Assembly: GCA_944322875.1 (NCBI GenBank)
Contig: CALUQI010000006.1
Span: forward strand, 1 to 38,141
Direction: 5' to 3'
DNA length: 38,141 nt
From: Candidatus Gastranaerophilales bacterium
GTDB taxonomy: Bacteria > Cyanobacteriota > Vampirovibrionia > Gastranaerophilales > Gastranaerophilaceae
Notes under the pieces: generated by a model
Told to the model about the DNA's origin: nothing
The model's database searches: none
Seen by the model: the letters and a program-made list of their open reading frames with translations, nothing else
Shown: positions 17,130-24,721 of the stretch, piece by piece
How positions within the stretch are numbered: position 1 is the stretch's first letter
How the letters are laid out: each line of letters begins with the position of its first letter
Position numbers and translations under genes: made by a program

Positions 17130-17633
17130 ATGAAAAATTTTGTTGTTTTTGTTGGTATGATGGGATGTGGAAAAACGACTATCGGTTCACTTCTTGGCAA
17201 AAGAACCGGAATTAATTTTGTTGATGTCGATTTGGAAATTGAAAAAGATTTGAAGATGTCCGTTTCAGAAATTTTTAATGAATTTGGAGAACAATATTTT
17301 CGCAAAATAGAAAAACAAAAAATTTTTGAATATGTTAATGAAAAAAATCTTATTTTATCTCTTGGCGGGGGTGCTTTTGAAGATGAAGAAACCAGAAATT
17401 GCTTAAAAAAATGTGCTACTGTTATTTATTTGAAAGCTTCTCCTTCTTGTCTTTTTAATCGTATTAAGAATTCTATTAACAGACCACTTTTGCATAAAAA
17501 TTTCTCGGTTGATACTATTGCTTTTATTTTGAAAAAACGTATTGAAAATTATGAAAAAGCTCATTTTACCATTGATACTTGTCAAAAATCTCCTGATGAA
17601 ATTGTCAATAAAATTTTGAGGTTCTTAAAATGA
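17130..17633 (+). CDS. aroK: Shikimate kinase
   Basis: Shikimate kinase phosphorylates shikimate at the 3-hydroxyl with ATP, the fifth step of the shikimate pathway. The 167-residue protein shows the P-loop GMMGCGKTT (9-17), the shikimate-binding DVD (32-34, with DLEIEKDLKMSVSEIF following), GGG at about 78-80 in LSLGGGAF, and the lid Arg in NRPLL at about 115-119. Length and order are normal. Its last codon overlaps the aroB start (ATGA), so the two are translationally coupled. No ribosome binding site precedes the ATG and a leaderless mRNA is likely. Confidence 0.95.
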   Translation: MKNFVVFVGMMGCGKTTIGSLLGKRTGINFVDVDLEIEKDLKMSVSEIFNEFGEQYFRKIEKQKIFEYVNEKNLILSLGGGAFEDEETRNCLKKCATVIYLKASPSCLFNRIKNSINRPLLHKNFSVDTIAFILKKRIENYEKAHFTIDTCQKSPDEIVNKILRFLK

Positions 17634-18697
17634 TTGATTTAAATGTTAATATAAAAGAAAAAGAAAAAAATTATCATATTTTTATTGAAAGTTCTGATAT
17701 TTATTCATTTAAAGATAAAATTGTTAGATACATCAATGGAAAAAATTTTATTGTTGTTTTTTCTGAAAAAGTATACAAATTGTTTGGTAAAGTTTTTAAT
17801 TTCAATAAAGACAACATTTATATTTTGAAAGATGGAGAAAATCAAAAAAATCTGAAATCTTTGAAAAAGATTCTGGATTTTTGTCAGAAAAGAAATTTAA
17901 AAAGAGATGATTGTATTATTGCAATCGGAGGAGGTGTAGCAGGTGATATTACAGGACTTGCGGCATCTTTATACATGCGAGGAATTAAGTTTATACAGGT
18001 TCCGACTACTTTACTTGCTTGCGTTGATAGTTCTGTTGGCGGAAAAACTGCTGTAAATACTTGTTTTGGTAAAAATATTATTGGAACTTTTTACCAGCCT
18101 AATGTTGTTTTTATAAATACTAATCTTTTAAAAACTCTGGATGACAGAAATTTCAAAACAGGTTTAGGAGAGGTTGTTAAATATGCTTTTATAGAAAAAA
18201 GCTGTCTTTGCGACATTGAATATGATCTTATTAACTTTTTGGATAAAAAACAAAAACTAATTTTGGCAAAAGATCCAAAAACTCTTGAAAAGCTTATTGA
18301 AATTTGTATTTGTCTTAAAATTTCTGTTGTTGAAAAGGATGAAAAAGAAAGCAGCCTTAGAAAAATATTGAATTTTGGTCATACCTATGGTCATGCTATT
18401 GAATTATTCACAAAATATAAAAAATACACACACGGAGAATGTGTTGTCGCCGGTATTCAATTTGCTTTTTCTCTCGCTTTGGAAAATAATCTTATCGACA
18501 AAAATTATTTGTTTTTTATGCAAGATATTTTAAAACTATTTAACTTTAAATATATTCCTCAACCTAAATTAAATAAATTAATCAAATTAATGAAAAATGA
18601 TAAAAAAGCAAACCATGAATTTATAAGATTTATTCTTCCTGTTGATTACGCTGTTGTTAAAGAATTCGATTTGAATGAAATGCTTACCATTTCTTAA
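17630..18697 (+). CDS. aroB: 3-dehydroquinate synthase
   Basis: AroB converts DAHP to 3-dehydroquinate in the second step of the shikimate pathway, using NAD+ and a divalent metal. The 355-residue protein has the NAD-binding GGGVAGDITG (about 100-109) and the signature VPTTLLACVDSSVGGKTAVN (124-143). It also has KNIIGTFYQP, GLGEVVKYAF with the metal-binding Glu, and the two metal-site histidines in FGHTYGHAIE and THGE. It overlaps aroK by 4 bases. The 3' end overlaps the converging DUF486 gene by 14 bases. Third codon positions are strikingly T-rich (GTT, ATT), opposite to dnaN just to the right. Confidence 0.95.
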   Translation: MIDLNVNIKEKEKNYHIFIESSDIYSFKDKIVRYINGKNFIVVFSEKVYKLFGKVFNFNKDNIYILKDGENQKNLKSLKKILDFCQKRNLKRDDCIIAIGGGVAGDITGLAASLYMRGIKFIQVPTTLLACVDSSVGGKTAVNTCFGKNIIGTFYQPNVVFINTNLLKTLDDRNFKTGLGEVVKYAFIEKSCLCDIEYDLINFLDKKQKLILAKDPKTLEKLIEICICLKISVVEKDEKESSLRKILNFGHTYGHAIELFTKYKKYTHGECVVAGIQFAFSLALENNLIDKNYLFFMQDILKLFNFKYIPQPKLNKLIKLMKNDKKANHEFIRFILPVDYAVVKEFDLNEMLTIS

Positions 18698-19025
18698 AAA
18701 TAAAAAATACAGCTAATATAATAAACAAAAATCCGACAAGATAATTCCATCTAAACTGTTCTTTTAAATATAAAACAGAAAAAAAGCTAAAAACTAAAAG
18801 GGTAATAACCTCTTGAATTGTTTTTAATTGTGCTGCGTTATAAACTTCATAACCGATTCTGTTTGCCGGAACTTGAAAACAATATTCAAAAAAAGCAATT
18901 CCCCAACTTATAATTATTACTGTTATTAACGCTGTGTTTCTGTATTTTAAATGTCCGTACCAGGCAAATGTCATAAAAACATTTGATATTGTCAATAATA
19001 CTATTGGTGTTATGTATTTTATCAT
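18684..19025 (-). CDS. DUF486 family small membrane protein
   Basis: This 113-residue protein has four hydrophobic segments, the layout of the small DMT-superfamily DUF486 proteins. Family features visible are NVFMTFAWYGHLK near the N-terminus, WGIAFFEYCFQVPANRIGY in the middle, and QLKTIQEVITL followed by FSFFSVLYLKE. Function is unknown, although small-multidrug-resistance-like transport has been supposed for the superfamily. Its ATG overlaps the stop of the upstream gene (19022-19387) by 4 bases, so the two are coupled. The 3' end overlaps aroB on the other strand. Confidence 0.85.
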   Translation of the reverse strand: MIKYITPIVLLTISNVFMTFAWYGHLKYRNTALITVIIISWGIAFFEYCFQVPANRIGYEVYNAAQLKTIQEVITLLVFSFFSVLYLKEQFRWNYLVGFLFIILAVFFIFKKW

Positions 19026-19387
19026 TTTAAAAGACTTTCTGTTTCGTTAAACATTACCATGTAAAAATCCGGACTTGTCATACTGGGATTTTTTTTCATG
19101 AATTTTTTCACGTCAAAATTTTCTAAAAATTTATCTAATTTTTTTATTACTTTTAAATTTTCTTTGTGTTCTGACTTCAAATTATTTATATATGAATTTG
19201 TCATCAACACAACTTCTTCTTCTGTCAATAAAGGAAGTCCGCCAATTCTTACTTCATCTTGTTCTTCTTGTTCCAGATATTTTTTTTCTTCTTTTTTTTG
19301 CTCTCGCGGTTGTTGATGTTTATTACTATCTGAAGATGTTGATGATTCTATTTTTTTATTAAAAGGATTATTTACAGAATTAAACAT
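19022..19387 (-). CDS. Unknown charged protein adjacent to the candidate origin
   Basis: This 121-residue protein is not recognised. The N-terminal half (about 1-50) is low-complexity, rich in Ser, Asn, Gln, Lys and Glu, and probably disordered. The C-terminal half is helical (TEEEVVLMTNSYINNL, then VIKKLDKFLENF, then TSPDFYMVMFNETESLL). It has no signal peptide. An almost perfect ribosome binding site (AGGAGGT) lies 6 bases before the ATG, so it should be well translated. It is transcribed away from the candidate oriC and coupled to the DUF486 gene. Confidence 0.65.
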   Translation of the reverse strand: MFNSVNNPFNKKIESSTSSDSNKHQQPREQKKEEKKYLEQEEQDEVRIGGLPLLTEEEVVLMTNSYINNLKSEHKENLKVIKKLDKFLENFDVKKFMKKNPSMTSPDFYMVMFNETESLLK

Positions 19388-19792
19388 ATAAACCTCCTTT
19401 CTTTTTTATTACGACATTTTAATCAAAAAATTAAATAATTCATCCATTTGTAGTATTCGTGTAGAAAACCTGTGTTTTTTCTGTAGAAAACTTTGTGTTT
19501 TTCTACAGGTTCTTTTTTTTTGTTTTATTTTTCTACTCTGTTTTGTTTTTTTTTACTTTTTTTCTACATCTTTTTCTACATCTTTATTCCCTTTTATTTC
19601 TGTCTTTTTACTTGTTTTCTACAAATATTTCCGACTTATTATTACTATTATTTTTAAATATTATATTTATATAATATTTAATATAAAAAGTTTTGAACAA
19701 AAAGGTTAAATTTCATTAATTCAGTTTGTTTTCATATTGTTTTTATTATATTATTTAGAGTAGGGATTTTATTTATCAAGGAGTAGTAAATA
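19388..19792. other. Candidate chromosomal replication origin (oriC) with DnaA-box-like repeats
   Basis: This 405-base gene-free region directly precedes dnaN. The 9-mer TTTTCTACA occurs exactly six times. On the plus strand it lies at 19499-19507, 19560-19568, 19572-19580 and 19615-19623. On the minus strand (as TGTAGAAAA) it lies at 19460-19468 and 19482-19490. A seventh copy at 19529-19537 has one mismatch (TTTTCTACT). The boxes are followed by a roughly 60-base nearly pure A/T stretch (19636-19690), a plausible unwinding element. Known cyanobacterial DnaA boxes read TTTTCCACA, and origins there can lie next to dnaN. No dnaA is seen in this window. Strand composition flips at this point. 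Confidence 0.75.
19726..19754 (+). promoter_or_regulatory. Promoter of dnaN
   Basis: TTGTTT (19726-19731), a 17-base spacer and TATTAT (19749-19754) lie about 40 bases before the ATG, within the right end of the candidate origin. AAGGAG at about 19778 is the ribosome binding site. Confidence 0.5.
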
Positions 19793-20914
19793 ATGAAGTT
19801 TATTGTCAAAAAAGAAGATTTATTCAATGGTATAAAAATAGTAGAAAGAGCAACAAGTTTAAAAGCATTGCAGCCGGTATTTTTAAACATATTAATAGAA
19901 ACAATAGATAAAACAAAAGTAAGATTGGTTGCAACAGATTTGGATTTAACAGTAACGGCAGTAATAGAAGCGCAGGTAGAAGAAGAAGGGAAGATAACAT
20001 TACCTTCAAAGACATTGAATGAAATAGTTTCAAAATTGGGAAACAAACTAATAACATTAGAAATGAAAGAAGGCGAAAATACAGTAAACATAACCTGCCA
20101 AAATTCAAAATTTGACATAATCGGAATATCAGCAAGTGAATTCCCGCAAGAAGTTTATAATGTAGATTTAAAGGAAGAAGAAAGTCTTGAAATAGAATTA
20201 AAACCATTTGCAAAAGCAGTAAGACAAGCAGGTTTTGCAGCAGCAAGTTACGAAACAAGCAATCTATTATCAGGAATAGTGTGCGATATATCAGCACAAA
20301 TGTTGGAGATAGCGTCAACAGACGGTAATCGTTTGGCAAGAGTAAGAGAACATGTAGATAATAAAGACAATAAAACAAAACAGCTAATAATACCTGCAAA
20401 AGCTTTAAACGAATTCATAAAAATGAGTTCATACATAGATGAAGATTCAATAAAAATATACACACAAAAGACAAAAATAATAATAAAAACAGAAAAAACA
20501 ATGACAATATCAAGATTGTTGGAAGGCCAATTTCCAAAGTACAATCAACTAATACCTACAGAAAGTCCAAAAAAAGCAAAGGTAAATGTGTCACAAATGA
20601 TTTCTGCTTTGGAACGTGTTTCAATAATGGTAAATGAAAAGACAAGTATAGTAAAATTGAGTTTTGCAGACAATGAATTAACACTGAATGCAGATACACC
20701 GGATTCAGGAAAATCAGAAGAAAAGATTGATATAGAATATACTTCAGAACCTTTATTGATAGCATTTAATTATAAATACGTTTTAGAAGCATTAAAAAAT
20801 ATAGATTGTGAAGAAGTAATAATAGGATTAAATACAAGTCTTTCAGCAACAGTATTAAGACCGGATTGCGAAGAAGATTTTGTTTGTTTGATAATGCCGG
20901 TTCAAATACGATAA
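19793..20914 (+). CDS. dnaN: DNA polymerase III beta subunit (sliding clamp)
   Basis: The clamp encircles DNA as a dimer and gives the replicative polymerase processivity. The 373-residue length and the three-domain layout match the family: an N-terminal MKFIVKKEDL, RLVATDLDLTV near 43-53, ASTDGNRLAR near 174-183, and the terminal PVQIR. The hydrophobic cleft at the C-terminus that binds client proteins is therefore intact. AAGGAG lies about 9 bases before the ATG. Third positions are A-rich (GTA, ATA, GCA), in contrast with pgk-aroK-aroB on the same strand to the left. The gene ends 7 bases before the converging prepilin gene. Confidence 0.97.
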   Translation: MKFIVKKEDLFNGIKIVERATSLKALQPVFLNILIETIDKTKVRLVATDLDLTVTAVIEAQVEEEGKITLPSKTLNEIVSKLGNKLITLEMKEGENTVNITCQNSKFDIIGISASEFPQEVYNVDLKEEESLEIELKPFAKAVRQAGFAAASYETSNLLSGIVCDISAQMLEIASTDGNRLARVREHVDNKDNKTKQLIIPAKALNEFIKMSSYIDEDSIKIYTQKTKIIIKTEKTMTISRLLEGQFPKYNQLIPTESPKKAKVNVSQMISALERVSIMVNEKTSIVKLSFADNELTLNADTPDSGKSEEKIDIEYTSEPLLIAFNYKYVLEALKNIDCEEVIIGLNTSLSATVLRPDCEEDFVCLIMPVQIR

Positions 20915-20921
20915 TAAAAAA

Positions 20922-22016
20922 CTATTTTGCAATGCAGACAGCTTGTATAATATCTCCGGATAAAATTCTCCAATGTGAACCATCACCAATAGTTCTGTCG
21001 TTGTAAAAAATTCTATATCCAGCACCCTGTTTGTACCAATCAGAATTGTTTGTTTTTGCGGGCAGTTCTTTTGACCAAACACCTTCCCATCCTCCACTAA
21101 ATGAAAGATTGTTTGAAGAAAAACCAAGGCTTTGATATTTTTCAATGTTTAGATTTAAATTCCTAGTGTCTCCGGAATCTAACAAATTATTTCCGTAAAC
21201 ATATCTGGCAATTTTGGTTAATTGCTCGGAGGAAGGTAAAAATTTAACACCGCCGCATTGTTTTACGGCACCACCCCAGTAATCACCAGAGGAAGAGTCA
21301 CAATAAGGACAACATTCTCCTATACCAAAATCATTTTTGATAGATTCGCATTCTGAAGAACTTATAGGAGTAATTTCGTCAAAGGGTTTTTCAAAACAAA
21401 CACCGTCAATTTTGAAAAAACAACCCGATAAATTTTTAACATTTATAGAACTAATATCCTTTCCGTAGGAATTAGGATTTTTGAATCCGGAGGTATCAAA
21501 CATCACAGCAACACAATCAATACCGGTATATTGATTATTAAGAGGTTTTTGTCTGCAAGCCGGATTATAAGCAATTAAACCGGTAACACCGTCTCCAAAA
21601 TTAACACCTAAGATATTGGTATTCCAATTATTTTGACCAAAATCAGACGCTGTTTTTAAGTCAGATATATTTAAGGAAGTTTCGGTTTCAATACCAAGAG
21701 AAATATCAAGAACATTCCAAGTAATACTTTGTTCAAAACAAGAAGAAAGTTCATTATTATTGCAAACTTTTAAAATTTTCATGTTTTTAGAAAGAGCATT
21801 AACAAAATCTTCAGTAGATTTATAGCCGGCAAGAGTAGATTGAGAATTCATAAAGCTTAAAGCATTAGTTAATTTTTTTTCAAAAACATCAGCAGAAGTT
21901 TTCCAAGCTTTTGTTTGATAATTTTTAACAACAGTAGGTAGTGTTAAAGCTGAAACAATTCCAATAATAGATAAAGTAATAAGTACTTCAGCCAAAGTGA
22001 ATGCAAATTTTTTCAT
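20922..22016 (-). CDS. Type IV prepilin-like protein with long C-terminal domain
   Basis: This 364-residue protein has a class III signal: MKKFA, then FTLAEVLITLSIIGIVSALT with Glu at +5 of the mature form and a hydrophobic pilin helix. Prepilin peptidase would cleave before Phe6. The rest is far longer than a normal pilin. It is Cys-rich (for example GIGECCPYCDSSSG) with Gly/Trp/Asn motifs in the last 120 residues, suggesting a disulphide-bonded extracellular domain. I start at the ATG at 22016, which has AAGGAG 6 bases upstream, not at the TTG 15 bases earlier. No pilus or type II secretion genes are near. Such stand-alone proteins are, from general knowledge, abundant in Gastranaerophilales. 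Confidence 0.85.
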   Translation of the reverse strand: MKKFAFTLAEVLITLSIIGIVSALTLPTVVKNYQTKAWKTSADVFEKKLTNALSFMNSQSTLAGYKSTEDFVNALSKNMKILKVCNNNELSSCFEQSITWNVLDISLGIETETSLNISDLKTASDFGQNNWNTNILGVNFGDGVTGLIAYNPACRQKPLNNQYTGIDCVAVMFDTSGFKNPNSYGKDISSINVKNLSGCFFKIDGVCFEKPFDEITPISSSECESIKNDFGIGECCPYCDSSSGDYWGGAVKQCGGVKFLPSSEQLTKIARYVYGNNLLDSGDTRNLNLNIEKYQSLGFSSNNLSFSGGWEGVWSKELPAKTNNSDWYKQGAGYRIFYNDRTIGDGSHWRILSGDIIQAVCIAK

Positions 22017-22087
22017 TATGTTCTCCTTCAAATTAGTATTCTAAAGTAAAATTTTACAAAAGACAATAATGTAAACATACTAAAATA

Positions 22088-22116
22088 TTGCAAAAGAAAA
22101 ATTTTTAAATTAACAT
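22088..22116 (+). promoter_or_regulatory. Promoter giving leaderless mRNA for the C_GCAxxG_C_C gene
   Basis: TTGCAA (22088-22093), 17 bases, TAACAT (22111-22116), then 6 bases to the ATG at 22123. There is no ribosome binding site. Confidence 0.55.
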
Positions 22117-22122
22117 AAAACT

Positions 22123-22518
22123 ATGAAAGAAAAAGCAAAAAAGTATTATTTACAAGGATATTCCTGTTCAGAAAGTATAGTAAAAGCAGCCATAGATGAA
22201 GGTCTTTGTCCAAAGGATTTATTGCCCTGTGCAACGACTTTTTCAGGAGGGATGTCATCAGGATGTTTATGCGGAGTAATTGCCGGATCACAAATTGTTA
22301 TTGGATATAATTTTGGAAAAGATAATGTTTTGGGAAATGATATTTCTGCAAGACAAAAAGCTGCAATATTTATAGAAGAATTTAAAAAAAGAAATAAATA
22401 TACCTGTTGCAGAATATTATCAAAAGACGTAAAGCCAGAAGAAAAGAGAATTCATTGTTCAAAATTTGTAACAGACGGTGCAGAAATACTGGAATCTATG
22501 TTAAAAGTAAGGGTTTAA
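22123..22518 (+). CDS. C_GCAxxG_C_C family redox/metal protein
   Basis: This 131-residue protein carries the family's cysteine series: GYSCSES (Cys15), LLPCATTFSGGM (Cys38), SGCLCGVIAG (Cys50, Cys52), TCCRIL and HCSKF. The family (TIGR01909/PF09719 type) is thought to bind a metal or redox cofactor, and its biochemical role is unknown to me. The GCAxxG core is here CLCGVIAG-like with preceding GGMSSG. It begins a short operon with crcB, 4 bases downstream, and an endonuclease IV-like gene. The promoter predicts a leaderless transcript. Confidence 0.85.
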   Translation: MKEKAKKYYLQGYSCSESIVKAAIDEGLCPKDLLPCATTFSGGMSSGCLCGVIAGSQIVIGYNFGKDNVLGNDISARQKAAIFIEEFKKRNKYTCCRILSKDVKPEEKRIHCSKFVTDGAEILESMLKVRV

Positions 22519-22522
22519 ATAA

Positions 22523-22897
22523 ATGAAAAATTTATTAGCCGTATTTTTAGGAGGAGGAATAGGAGCAATATTAAGGTACATTACAGGATTATTTATGCTG
22601 GTAAATTTAAGGACAAATGTGCCGATAGCAACATTTTTAGTAAATATAGCAGGATCATTTATTTTGGGATTTTTGTATATTTATTTTGTAAATAAACCGG
22701 AAATAAGTAATACAATAAAAATTTTTTTAACAGTGGGATTTTGCGGAGGATTTACGACATTTTCAACTTTTTCATTAGAAATATTTGAAATGTTAGGAAA
22801 TGCAAATTATTATTCGGCAATAATGTATATACTTTTAAGTCTTTTATTCGGAATTATAGGTGTAGGGTTAGGAGCATATTGTGCAAAATTTTTATAA
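22523..22897 (+). CDS. crcB: Fluoride channel CrcB/Fluc
   Basis: CrcB forms an antiparallel dimer that exports fluoride. The 124-residue protein has four membrane helices with the family motifs GGGIGAILRY (10-19), the pore Asn in NIAGSFILG (about 46-54), and the GFCGGFTTFSTFS turn (about 73-85) with the central Na-site Gly-Phe-Thr region. It is complete on its own and need not have a partner gene. It lies 4 bases after the Cys-rich gene, with AAGGG as a rather distant ribosome binding site. No fluoride riboswitch is evident upstream of the operon. It runs directly into the TIM-barrel gene. Confidence 0.93.
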   Translation: MKNLLAVFLGGGIGAILRYITGLFMLVNLRTNVPIATFLVNIAGSFILGFLYIYFVNKPEISNTIKIFLTVGFCGGFTTFSTFSLEIFEMLGNANYYSAIMYILLSLLFGIIGVGLGAYCAKFL

Positions 22898-22898
22898 A

Positions 22899-23723
22899 AT
22901 GGATAAAATAAATTTTTTAACAGCAGGCATGCCAATAGCAACGGGAAAAGGCAGTTATCCGGAAGCATTTGAAATTTTAAGAAAACTGGGCTTAAACGGC
23001 ATGGAATTAGAATTTGTTCACGGTGTAAGAATTAGTGACAAATCAAAAGAATTTATAAAAACACAGCCAAAAGATTTGATATTAACGGCACATGCACCAT
23101 TTTATGTAAATTTGAATTCAAAAGATGAAAAAACAACAGAAGCAAGTGTACAAAGGATAGTGGAAACGGCAAGAGTAGCATCAGAACTTGGTGCATACAG
23201 TATAACATACCATGCAGCATATTATATGGGAAAAAGTAAAGAAGAAGTATATGAACAGGTAAAAGCAAAAACCAAAGAAATAACGGCAATATTAGAGAAA
23301 GAAAAAGTAAAAATATGGATAAGACCGGAAACAACCGGCAAAGGAACACAATGGGGAGATTTTGAGGAGATAATAAAATTATCTAAAGAATTTGAACAAG
23401 TTTTGCCCTGTATTGATTTTTCCCATATACATGCACGAACAGTGGGAAAATATAATACATATGATGAATTTTCATATATTTTGGAAAGAATAGGCAAAGA
23501 ATTAGGAACAAAAGCATTGGAAAATTTCCATGCACATATTGCCGGAATTGAGTATGGGGCAAAGGGAGAGCGTCAACATGTTATATTGGAAGAATCAGAT
23601 ATGAATTACAAAGATTTATTAAAAGCAATAAAGGGTTTTGGAATAAAAGGAGTAATCGTCTGTGAAAGTCCAAATATAGAAGAAGATGCTCAAATCTTGA
23701 AGGAATATTACTATTCATTGTAA
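22899..23723 (+). CDS. Endonuclease IV-like TIM-barrel protein (AP endonuclease family 2)
   Basis: This 274-residue protein has the zinc-site pattern of endonuclease IV/xylose isomerase-like barrels: His65 (HAPFY), His105 (YHAAYY), Glu144 (RPETTG), Asp173 and His176 (DFSHIHAR), His in FHAHIAG, His in GERQH, and Glu in CESP. Endonuclease IV cuts DNA at abasic sites. In E. coli Nfo the corresponding DRH has an Asp ligand, replaced here by Arg in RQH. One metal site may therefore be altered and the substrate may differ. I start at the ATG at 22899, one base after the crcB stop. A longer form from 22881 would overlap crcB. The 3' end overlaps the converging aroC by 13 bases. Confidence 0.8.
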   Translation: MDKINFLTAGMPIATGKGSYPEAFEILRKLGLNGMELEFVHGVRISDKSKEFIKTQPKDLILTAHAPFYVNLNSKDEKTTEASVQRIVETARVASELGAYSITYHAAYYMGKSKEEVYEQVKAKTKEITAILEKEKVKIWIRPETTGKGTQWGDFEEIIKLSKEFEQVLPCIDFSHIHARTVGKYNTYDEFSYILERIGKELGTKALENFHAHIAGIEYGAKGERQHVILEESDMNYKDLLKAIKGFGIKGVIVCESPNIEEDAQILKEYYYSL

Positions 23724-24721
23724 TGATTTTTTAACTCTTCCAAACAATCTCCGCCGAACTTCATTAATAATTCATCGGCAAGAATACAAGCAATTCTGGA
23801 TTCAGCAACAACGCAACAAGCTTCAACAGCACATGTATCAGAACGTTCAAAATGCGCTTCACATTCTTTCAAAGAAAACATGTCAACCGTTTTGAGAGGT
23901 TTAACCATGGTAGGAATTGGTTTCATAACAGCACGGATAACTAAATCTTCACCATTAGTCATGCCGCCCTCAAGTCCTCCGGCATTATTGGTTTTGCGAA
24001 CAATTTTTCCGTTGAGTAAAAACATTTCATCGTGATATTCAGAACCGGTTTTACCAAGAGGATTTTCACCGATTTCAACAGCTTTAACACCACCAATACT
24101 CATAACAGCTTGAGCAAGCTTGCCGTCAAGAGATTTATCCCAATGAACAAAAGAACCAAGTCCAACAGGCAGATTTTTGAAAACAATTTCAAATTTACCA
24201 CCTAAAGAATCACCATTTTCTTTTGCATTATCAATTTCTGTTTCAAAATTATCAACAGCATTTCCAATTTGCAAAATTTTAGAAGAACAAAAAATATTCA
24301 ATTCACGAAGAATAATCTTAGCAAAAGCACCAACAGCAACTTCAATAGCAGTTTTACGAGCGCTGGAACGCTCAAGAACATCTCTTAAATCAGACAAGTT
24401 ATACTTTACACTTCCTGCAAAATCAGCATGTCCGGGACGATATTTTGTAAAAGACGGTTTTTGAGAAAAATCCTTATTGTTAATTACTAAGCAAACGGGA
24501 GCACCTGTTGTTCTGTTATTACTTATCCCCGCGGTAATTTCACAAACATCTGATTCAAGTTGTTGTCTTGAACTTCTGCCATACCCCTGTTGACGTCGAT
24601 TTAATTCGTTATTAATAAAATCTATATCAATCGGAACATTTGCAGGAATTCCTTCTATGATTGCCGTAAGACATTTGCCATGACTTTCTCCGGCAGTTAA
24701 AAATCTAAATTTATTTAGCAT
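23711..24721 (-). CDS. aroC: Chorismate synthase
   Basis: AroC performs the last step of the shikimate pathway, the trans-1,4-elimination of phosphate from EPSP using reduced FMN. The 336-residue protein shows GESHGKCLTAIIEG (12-25) with the catalytic His, RRQQGYGRSSRQQLESD (about 42-58), and the signature GHADFAGSVKYNLSDLRDVL, then ERSSARKTA. It lacks a few tens of residues at the C-terminus compared with longer homologues, but the conserved core is present. Its ATG lies within the last codons of the upstream secreted-protein gene (11-base overlap). It is the third shikimate gene of the window, but on the opposite strand from aroKB. Confidence 0.95.
   Translation of the reverse strand: MLNKFRFLTAGESHGKCLTAIIEGIPANVPIDIDFINNELNRRQQGYGRSSRQQLESDVCEITAGISNNRTTGAPVCLVINNKDFSQKPSFTKYRPGHADFAGSVKYNLSDLRDVLERSSARKTAIEVAVGAFAKIILRELNIFCSSKILQIGNAVDNFETEIDNAKENGDSLGGKFEIVFKNLPVGLGSFVHWDKSLDGKLAQAVMSIGGVKAVEIGENPLGKTGSEYHDEMFLLNGKIVRKTNNAGGLEGGMTNGEDLVIRAVMKPIPTMVKPLKTVDMFSLKECEAHFERSDTCAVEACCVVAESRIACILADELLMKFGGDCLEELKNHYNE

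Noticed and set aside
19824-20399. A 191-codon Leu-rich minus-strand open frame within dnaN
   Set aside because: It is the antisense shadow of A-rich dnaN codons, with no domain or start signals.
22032-22122. Fluoride riboswitch upstream of crcB
   Set aside because: The 91-base leader lacks the conserved fluoride-motif bases and GC stems, and the promoter lies within 35 bases of the first gene.
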